A stretch of DNA of 64,000 nucleotides, from positions 124,001-188,000 of the forward strand of contig NZ_NMZM01000007.1 in the NCBI RefSeq assembly GCF_002751875.1, in the 5' to 3' direction. Shown here piece after piece: positions 58,684 through 64,000 of the stretch. Within the stretch, counting starts at the first letter, position 1, and each line of letters begins with the position of its first letter. The stretch is from Oceaniglobus indicus (GTDB lineage: Bacteria > Pseudomonadota > Alphaproteobacteria > Rhodobacterales > Rhodobacteraceae). The translations under genes and the position numbers were made by a program. The notes beneath the pieces were generated by a model. It was not told the origin of the DNA and did not search any database. It worked only from the letters and a program-made list of their open reading frames with translations.

Positions 58684-59177
58684 ACCTGGCCCGCGCGATC
58701 CATTTCGACGACAGCGACACCCGCGTGTTCCACAACCCCGCGCGCACCGGTGAATGGTGCATCTCGGGCGGGTTCGAGTTTTCGAACTGGTCCGAGGGAG
58801 ATCTGACCGGCAAGGCGCGGCAGGCGTTTTCCAACGGCTGGCTGGGGCTCGAGACCTTCGGGCGGGTCAGTTTCGTCGCCGTGACGCAGGTGCAGCCGGG
58901 CGAGATCGAGGCCCTGACCGATGCGCTGGCGGCGCATTTCGTCGCGATCTATGGCGCCCCCTCGCTTGAGGCGGCGCGCGGTGTCGCCGCCGAAGAGATG
59001 CGCCAGATGGCCGACCTGTGCGACGGCCACGCGCCCAACACCCTGCTGACCGTCGCGCGCGAGCTGGGCGAAAGCGGCGTGCACGAATCCTTTCGCGTGA
59101 TCGAGGCCGAGGCGGCGGGCCTGGACCAATTCGCCATCCACGGCAACCTTGACGACGACACGCCGCACACCCACTAG
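58680..59177 (+). CDS. DUF6505 family protein
   Basis: Protein of 165 residues starting MNLARAIHFDDSDTRVFHNP and EWCISGGFEFSNWSEGDLTG, with GWLGLETFGRVSFVAVT in the middle and a helical C-terminus ending DDDTPHTH. I recognise it as the DUF6505 family, known to me from formate dehydrogenase neighbourhoods only. Predicted alpha/beta, cytoplasmic. ATGA overlap with the ligase-fold gene. Last gene of the accessory arm; the DMT transporter follows 56 bp later. Function unknown. Confidence 0.78.
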   Translation: MNLARAIHFDDSDTRVFHNPARTGEWCISGGFEFSNWSEGDLTGKARQAFSNGWLGLETFGRVSFVAVTQVQPGEIEALTDALAAHFVAIYGAPSLEAARGVAAEEMRQMADLCDGHAPNTLLTVARELGESGVHESFRVIEAEAAGLDQFAIHGNLDDDTPHTH

Positions 59178-59233
59178 GGCGCCGGCGCAACAGCCACTGG
59201 CACAGTTTGTCGCACCGTGCCATGAGGGCGGCC

Positions 59234-60136
59234 ATGGATATCTGGATTCCCATCACCATCGCCGCCGCCTTTGCCCAGACCCTTCGGTTCATGGCGCAAA
59301 AACAGCTGAAGACGATGGCCCTGTCGACCGGCGGCGCCACCTTCGCACGGTTCCTGTTCTCGGCGCCGCTGGTGGCGATCCTGATCCTGTCCTACGCGAC
59401 CTTCAGCGGTCAGGCGTTGCCGGGCACGAACGCGCGGTTCTGGACCTTCGCGCTGGTCGGCGGCACGGCGCAGATTCTGGCGACGATGTGCGTCGTCGCG
59501 ATCTTCGCGCACCGCAACTTTGCCGTCGGCATCACCTTCAAGAAGACCGAGGTGGTGCAGACCGCCCTTGTGTCCACCGGCGTGTTGGGCGAGGGGGTAT
59601 CGGCCCAGGGCGCGCTGGCCATCGGCATCGGGTTTCTCGGCGTTCTGCTGCTGTCGGACCCGCCGGGGGGCACCGGGCCGTGGCGCAGGCGGCTGTTCAA
59701 CCGCGCGGCGGGCCTTGGCCTGCTGTCGGGGGTGTTCTTCGCCTTTTCCGCCGTCGGCTATCGCGGCGCGTCGCTGGCGCTGGACAGTGGCGATGTGGTG
59801 TTGCGGGCGGGATTTACCCTGGCGCTGGTCACCGCGACCCAGACCGCGGCCATGGCCGCTTGGCTGGCCTGGCGCGAAAAGGGCCAGATCACCCAGGTCG
59901 TGCGGGCCTGGCGTGTGGCGGGGCTGGTCGGGCTGGCATCGATGGTCGGCTCGTTCTGCTGGTTCACCGCGTTCACGTTGCAGAATGCGGCCTATGTCAA
60001 CGCGCTGGGCCAGATCGAGGTGCTGTTTTCGATCGCGGCATCGGTGCTTGTCTTCCGCGAACGGTTGTCGGGCCGCGAGGGGATGGGAATGGCGCTGTTG
60101 ACCCTGTCAATCCTCGTGCTGATCCTCGCGCTCTGA
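59234..60136 (+). CDS. EamA/DMT-superfamily transporter
   Basis: Membrane protein of 300 residues with ten predicted helices in two EamA halves. The first half starts MDIWIPITIAAAFAQTLRFM and contains VGGTAQILATMCVVAIFAH; the second has FAFSAVGYRGASLALDS and ASMVGSFCWFTAFTLQNAAY, then YVNALGQIEVLFSIAASVLV. The family exports metabolites such as amino acids; substrate unknown. The ATG at 59234 is preferred as GAGGG lies 7 nt upstream; a start 12 bp earlier is possible. It is probably not part of the fdh function. Confidence 0.82.
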   Translation: MDIWIPITIAAAFAQTLRFMAQKQLKTMALSTGGATFARFLFSAPLVAILILSYATFSGQALPGTNARFWTFALVGGTAQILATMCVVAIFAHRNFAVGITFKKTEVVQTALVSTGVLGEGVSAQGALAIGIGFLGVLLLSDPPGGTGPWRRRLFNRAAGLGLLSGVFFAFSAVGYRGASLALDSGDVVLRAGFTLALVTATQTAAMAAWLAWREKGQITQVVRAWRVAGLVGLASMVGSFCWFTAFTLQNAAYVNALGQIEVLFSIAASVLVFRERLSGREGMGMALLTLSILVLILAL

Positions 60137-60197
60137 AGCCGACCGGGGGGACGGCAACGGTCATGGGGCGGCTGCACCGGAGGGTCGATCCGCCCGC

Positions 60198-61478
60198 CTA
60201 GGGAGCGGGAGGCCGCCGCTCGATCAGATGCGCGAAACTGCCCGACACACGGCCATTGCGCAGTCCCATCGCGGGCAACGGGTGTCCTTCCGCGTCGTGG
60301 GCCGCGAACAACGGCGGTCCTTCGGCCGACAGGGTGGTGGCATAGTGAAACTCGTGGCCCGCCCAATGGCCCGGGAAACGACCGTGGGTCGTATGCAGCG
60401 CGCGGTACCCTAGATGCAGCCGCGGGGCGGCAAACCCGGTGTGCAGGCGCAGCAGACCGGCCATGGGGTGCACGATCCCGTCGGCATCGGTCAGGTGCTC
60501 TCCAAGAACCATATAGCCGCCACATTCGCCATAGATATCAGTAACCTGTGCGGCGGTCCGCAAGCTTTGCATGAAGTTGGAGGCGGCCGCGATCCGGCCG
60601 GCGTACAGTTCGGGATAGCCGCCGGGAAGAAAGACCAGATCGGCGTCCGGCACCGGGTCGTCGGCCAGAGGCGAGAAGAAGGCGAGGTCTGCTCCACCGG
60701 CCCGCCAATCGGCGAGCAGGTGGGGATAGGCGAATGCGAAAGCCGCGTCGCGCGCCACGGCGATCCGCTGGGCCGGCGGGCGCGGCGGCGCGCCGGGCGG
60801 TGCACCGGTCAAAGGCGCGGCGCAGGACAGGACGCCGGCCAGATCGACGTGCCGCGCCACCAGGTCGGCGGCGGTGTCGAGAAAGGCGTGCAGATCCGCG
60901 CGCTCGCCGGCCTGGACAAGCCCGAGATGGCGCGAGGGCAGCGCCAGCGCCCTCTGACGCGGCAACGCCCCGAGCACCGGCAGCCCGAGGGGTCGCAGCG
61001 CGCGGCGCAGCATCCGCTCGTGCCGGTCGGATCCGACGTTGTTCAGGATCACGCCGGCGATCCGCACCTCGGGGTCATGACCGGCGAACCCGGCCACAAG
61101 CGGTGCCACAGATTGGGCCATGCGTCCGGCATCGACGACAAGGATCACCGGCAGGTGCAGCAGGCGCGCCAGATCGGCGGTCGCCCCCCTGCCATCGGGC
61201 GGCGCGCCGTCAAACAGCCCCATGGCGCCTTCGATCAGCACGGTGCCCGGTCCGGCGGCAAGGGCGCGGATGCGCGCGGCGTCCATCGCCCAGGCGTCGA
61301 GATTGGGGCAGGCCCTGCCGCAGGCCGCTTCGTGAAAGCGCGGATCGATGTAGTCGGGGCCGGATTTGGCTCCGCGCACCGGGTGATCGGCGCGTGTCAG
61401 GGCCCGCAGCAACCCGAGGGTCAGGGTGGTCTTGCCGCTGCCCGAATGGGGCGCCGCGATGATGAGACCGGCGTTCAT
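60198..61478 (-). CDS. cobB: Cobyrinate a,c-diamide synthase
   Basis: Enzyme of 426 residues that amidates side chains a and c of cobyrinate or hydrogenobyrinate using glutamine and ATP. The N-terminal synthetase domain opens with IIAAPHSGSGKTTLTLGLLR (P-loop). PDYIDPRFHEAACGRACPNLD follows, and the C-terminal glutaminase domain has the nucleophile Cys in DIYGECGGYMVLGE. DADLVFLPGGYPELYAG is also typical. It is separated by 102 bp from cobA on the same strand; a family repeat lies between them. Confidence 0.95.
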   Translation of the reverse strand: MNAGLIIAAPHSGSGKTTLTLGLLRALTRADHPVRGAKSGPDYIDPRFHEAACGRACPNLDAWAMDAARIRALAAGPGTVLIEGAMGLFDGAPPDGRGATADLARLLHLPVILVVDAGRMAQSVAPLVAGFAGHDPEVRIAGVILNNVGSDRHERMLRRALRPLGLPVLGALPRQRALALPSRHLGLVQAGERADLHAFLDTAADLVARHVDLAGVLSCAAPLTGAPPGAPPRPPAQRIAVARDAAFAFAYPHLLADWRAGGADLAFFSPLADDPVPDADLVFLPGGYPELYAGRIAAASNFMQSLRTAAQVTDIYGECGGYMVLGEHLTDADGIVHPMAGLLRLHTGFAAPRLHLGYRALHTTHGRFPGHWAGHEFHYATTLSAEGPPLFAAHDAEGHPLPAMGLRNGRVSGSFAHLIERRPPAP

Positions 61479-61507
61479 GCCTATGACGTCGCGGGGGTCG
61501 AAGGGGC

Positions 61508-61530
61508 GGATGCCTCCGGCGGGAGTATTT
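61508..61530 (+). repeat. Interspersed repeat, copy 2
   Basis: Identical over 23 bp to 16816-16838. The following sequence (GGGTCGGTAAGAAA) is only loosely like that of copy 1, and there is no facing inverted copy. It lies between cobA and cobB. Confidence 0.7.
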
Positions 61531-61580
61531 GGGTCGGTAAGAAATACAGGTGCCGGATATCAGCGGGGCGGGTCATCGGC

Positions 61581-62432
61581 TCAGGCGGATTCGGCAGGAC
61601 GGCCGCGGCCCAGCGGATCGAGGTCGCGCGGCGCAATCCCCGCGGCCATGCCCTGCCAGTCGAGGGTGCGGCGCATCAAGGCCGAGCGTCCGACGCAGAT
61701 GATGGCGGGCGGCTCGATCGCGGCGGCGGCAATGTCGGCGGTGCAGGTGGCCAGCGTGGTTTCCAGCACCTGCTGGCGCGGCGTCGTGGCGTCGGTGACG
61801 ATGGCGACGGGTTCCGACGCCGGACGGCCCGCATCGAGAAGCGCCGCGGCGATCCTTGCGATGTGCTTCATCCCCATGTAGATCACGATCACCTGCGATC
61901 CCTTTGAAATCGCGGGCCAGTCCAGCGATCCGGGCGCATTGCCGGATTGGTCGTGGCCGGTCACGAAGGTGACGGATTGGTTGACGTCGCGGTGGGTGAC
62001 CGGGATCCCGGCGTAGGCTAGTCCACCGATCCCGGCCGAGATGCCGGGGATGATGCGGATCGGCACGCCGTGCTGAACCAGCGTCTGCGCCTCTTCTCCG
62101 CCACGGCCGAACACGAAGGGATCGCCGCCCTTGAGGCGCAGCACCCGGCGGCCCTTGCGCGCCAGATCCACCAGTTGCAGCGAGATGTCGCGCTGCACGG
62201 CCGATGGTTTGCCGCCGCGTTTGCCGGCATAGATGTGTTCCGCCTGCGGCGCCCAATCGAGGATCGCGGGTTCGACCAGCGCGTCGAAGATGACCACATC
62301 CGCCTGCCGCAGTGCATTGAGGGCGTGCAGCGTCAGCAGCCCCGGATCGCCCGGCCCGGCCCCGCACAGCCAGACCCAGCCGGGATGCAGCACGGGCCAG
62401 TCTGAGACGGGAAGGGCGGGCGAGTCGGTCAT
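61581..62432 (-). CDS. cobA: Uroporphyrinogen-III C-methyltransferase
   Basis: SUMT of 283 residues, which uses two S-adenosylmethionines to make precorrin-2. Seen: VWLCGAGPGDPGLLTLHAL, DVVIFDALVEPAILDW, IYAGKRGGKPSAVQRDI, RVLRLKGGDPFVFGRGGEEA and GISAGIGGLAYAGIPVTHRD, all signature blocks. It commits uroporphyrinogen III to corrin or siroheme. No CysG-type N-terminal domain. The start at 62432 (MTDSPALPVSDW) suits the family; the frame is open far upstream in the antisense of cbiD and is not used. Confidence 0.96.
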   Translation of the reverse strand: MTDSPALPVSDWPVLHPGWVWLCGAGPGDPGLLTLHALNALRQADVVIFDALVEPAILDWAPQAEHIYAGKRGGKPSAVQRDISLQLVDLARKGRRVLRLKGGDPFVFGRGGEEAQTLVQHGVPIRIIPGISAGIGGLAYAGIPVTHRDVNQSVTFVTGHDQSGNAPGSLDWPAISKGSQVIVIYMGMKHIARIAAALLDAGRPASEPVAIVTDATTPRQQVLETTLATCTADIAAAAIEPPAIICVGRSALMRRTLDWQGMAAGIAPRDLDPLGRGRPAESA

Positions 62433-62528
62433 GGGATCCGTTATGCCCGCTTCGCCGGAAATGGCAAACCCCGTCACGGCGTTCGATCGGACATTGGCGA
62501 CGCCGGAGCGCGCGCCTATAAGCAGGGC

Positions 62529-63575
62529 ATGAGAGGCAAGCCCGCCCATGAATTGCGCCGTGGCTGGACCACGGGCGCCTGTGCCACGGCGGCCGTGAAG
62601 GCGGCGCTGATCCGGCTGTGGGGGGGCGCGTTTCCCGAGGCGGTGACGCTGATCCTGCCCCGGGGCGAGGCGCCCCGGTTCGCGCTGGCCCATCATGCGT
62701 CTGGCGCGGACTGGGCCGAGGCGGGAATCATAAAGGACGCGGGCGACGATCCGGACGTGACCCATGGGGCGCTGATCGTCGCGCGGGTCGCCGCATCGTC
62801 CGGCGGCATCGTCTTTCGCGGCGGCGAGGGCGTGGGAACCGTGACCATGCCGGGTCTGCCGATCGCCCCCGGCGAGCCGGCGATCAATCCGGTGCCGCGC
62901 CGCATGATGATCGCCGAGGTCGAGGCGCTGGCCGCGGAATACGGCGCGGCGCCCGATGTCGAGATCACGGTGTCGATTCCGGGGGGCGCGCGGATCGCGC
63001 TGAAGACGTGGAATCCGCGGTTGGGGATCGAGGGCGGTCTGTCGATCCTTGGCACCACGGGGGTGGTGCGCCCGTTTTCCTGTGCCGCCTGGATCGCGTC
63101 GATCCATCGCGGCGTCGATGTGGCGCGGGCCGTCGGCCTGGCTCATGTCGCCGGATGCACCGGGGCGCAGAGCGAGCTGGCGGTTCAGAAGCTTTATGGC
63201 TTGCCCGATCACGCCATGCTGGACATGGGGGATTTCGTCGGCGGCCTGGTAAAGTACCTGTGCCGCCACCCGGTGCCGCATCTGACCGTCGGCGGGGGGA
63301 TCGGCAAGTTGAGCAAGCTGGCGCAGGGCGCGCGCGATCTGCATTCGTCGCGCACCCAGGTGGATTTCACCCGCCTGGCCGACCTGTGCGGCGTGCCCGA
63401 GGTTGCAGGTGCGCGCACCGCCCTGCATGCCTATGAGATGGTCGGAGCGCCCCTGGCCGAAGCGGTTGCGCGGGACGCGAAAGGCGAGTTGGACAAGATG
63501 ACGGAGGACAAGGGCATTTCGGTGGATGTGGTTGTCTGCGACCGGGCGGGCGGCATCCTGGCGCGCGCCCGATGA
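62529..63575 (+). CDS. cbiD: Cobalt-precorrin-5B C1-methyltransferase CbiD
   Basis: Enzyme of 348 residues. The N-terminal signature is RRGWTTGACATAAVKAAL (G-W/Y-T-TG-x-C-A-xA). IVFRGGEGVGTVTMPGLP, TWNPRLGIEGGLSILGTTG and PHLTVGGGIGKLSKLAQG follow, all diagnostic of CbiD. It methylates C1 of the corrin ring. CbiD is the anaerobic-route enzyme, but Rhodobacterales genomes commonly carry it with aerobic cob genes. ATGA overlap with the following reductase gene. Divergent from cobA. Confidence 0.95.
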   Translation: MRGKPAHELRRGWTTGACATAAVKAALIRLWGGAFPEAVTLILPRGEAPRFALAHHASGADWAEAGIIKDAGDDPDVTHGALIVARVAASSGGIVFRGGEGVGTVTMPGLPIAPGEPAINPVPRRMMIAEVEALAAEYGAAPDVEITVSIPGGARIALKTWNPRLGIEGGLSILGTTGVVRPFSCAAWIASIHRGVDVARAVGLAHVAGCTGAQSELAVQKLYGLPDHAMLDMGDFVGGLVKYLCRHPVPHLTVGGGIGKLSKLAQGARDLHSSRTQVDFTRLADLCGVPEVAGARTALHAYEMVGAPLAEAVARDAKGELDKMTEDKGISVDVVVCDRAGGILARAR

Positions 63576-64000
63576 TCCGGCTGCTGTTGCTGGCCGGCAC
63601 GCGCGAGGGGCGCGATCTGGCGGAAGGGTTGCGCGATGATCCCGCGATCCACGTCATCGCGTCGCTGGCCGGGGCGACCCGTGCGCCGCGCCCCATGGGG
63701 GTTGCCACGCGCAGCGGCGGTTTTGGGGGGCGGCAGGGGTTTGCCGATTACCTGGCCGCCGAAAACATCGATGCCGTGCTGGATGCGACCCATCCCTTTG
63801 CCGCCCGAATGTCGCAGCGCACGTTCGAGGTCTGCACCGCCCTGAAGGTGCCGCTGATGCAGGTGTTGCGTCCGGCCTGGGTGCCGGGACCCCATGACCG
63901 CTGGACCCAGATCGACAGCGAAGAGGAGGCCGCGGCTCATATCCCCCGCGGCGCCCGCGTCTTTGTTGCCACCGGCCGCCAGACGCTGGAGCGGTTCGGC
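63572..64000 (+). CDS. cobK: Precorrin-6A/cobalt-precorrin-6A reductase, 5' part
   Basis: Partial gene: 143 codons are visible and the 3' end lies beyond the window. It starts MIRLLLLAGTREGRDLAEGL, the NADPH-binding glycine turn of CobK/CbiJ, then GGFGGRQGFADYLAAENIDA and VLDATHPFAARMSQ, the diagnostic DATHP(F/Y)A motif. It reduces a double bond of precorrin-6A. It overlaps the cbiD stop (ATGA), which supports its role as the next step after the C1 methylation. Confidence 0.95.
   Translation, partial: MIRLLLLAGTREGRDLAEGLRDDPAIHVIASLAGATRAPRPMGVATRSGGFGGRQGFADYLAAENIDAVLDATHPFAARMSQRTFEVCTALKVPLMQVLRPAWVPGPHDRWTQIDSEEEAAAHIPRGARVFVATGRQTLERFG

Noticed and set aside
62433-62528. Possible cobalamin riboswitch between cobA and cbiD
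   Set aside because: The gap is only 96 bp, divergent and shows no B12-box-like sequence.

Overview
The window reads as chromosomal DNA of a high-GC alphaproteobacterium of the family Rhodobacteraceae (Roseobacter-type). The signs are an ethylmalonyl-CoA pathway crotonyl-CoA carboxylase/reductase, an alphaproteobacterial luxR-luxI pair, TRAP and BMP-type transport operons, a membrane-anchored periplasmic formate dehydrogenase with the DUF3305/DUF3306/TorD neighbourhood, and a short interspersed repeat that I associate with this family. Genes are densely packed and many neighbours overlap by ATGA or GTGA. I see no phage, transposase, rRNA, CRISPR array or convincing tRNA. Taxonomy is inferred from gene content only.

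Layout. 1-5.4 kb: tail of a PlsB-like acyltransferase, ccrA, a quorum-sensing block (71-aa ORF, luxR, luxI) and a RecD-like helicase. 5.4-13.2 kb (minus): PACE efflux protein, a TauE/SafE exporter with its TIGR02186 partner, and a nucleoside import operon (BMP binding protein, double ATPase, two permeases, purine nucleoside phosphorylase). 13.4-16.7 kb (minus): rimI, tsaB, an Nfu-type Fe-S scaffold, a universal stress protein and an aminotransferase. 17-24 kb: luciferase-like monooxygenase, GDSL hydrolase/lipoprotein/lipocalin operon, yghU, enoyl-CoA hydratase, lytic transglycosylase, an acyltransferase behind a strong palindromic operator, and a DJ-1/PfpI protein. 24-32.9 kb: pepN, small proteins including DUF2256, a PuuD-like amidase, a frameshifted sulfotransferase of low GC, kynureninase, an enolase-superfamily enzyme and denD.

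32.9-39.4 kb is a complete malonate module: TRAP transporter dctPQM, malonyl-CoA decarboxylase matA, malonyl-CoA synthetase matB and a divergent GntR regulator. Imported malonate would be activated to malonyl-CoA and decarboxylated to acetyl-CoA, which could feed the ethylmalonyl-CoA pathway that ccrA represents. 39.4-42.4 kb is a zinc module (znuA divergent from zur-znuC-znuB, with A/T-rich palindromes between). 42.4-45.2 kb is a gntK/dehydrogenase/EthD-like/LacI operon with a LacI-type operator in its promoter.

45.2-59.2 kb is the most distinctive part: a formate dehydrogenase locus. One arm (minus) carries DUF3305, DUF3306, a TorD chaperone, a small Tat protein, the Cys-containing catalytic subunit and the Fe-S subunit; the cytochrome b subunit is displaced by about 2.3 kb of unrelated genes. 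The other arm (plus) carries a 650-aa multi-cluster ferredoxin, DUF6494, an Mrp ATPase, a biotin/lipoate-ligase-fold protein and DUF6505, tightly packed and probably a dedicated maturation or electron-supply unit of unknown mechanism. 59.2-64 kb holds a DMT transporter and cobalamin genes cobB, cobA, cbiD and the start of cobK/cbiJ, which runs off the window.
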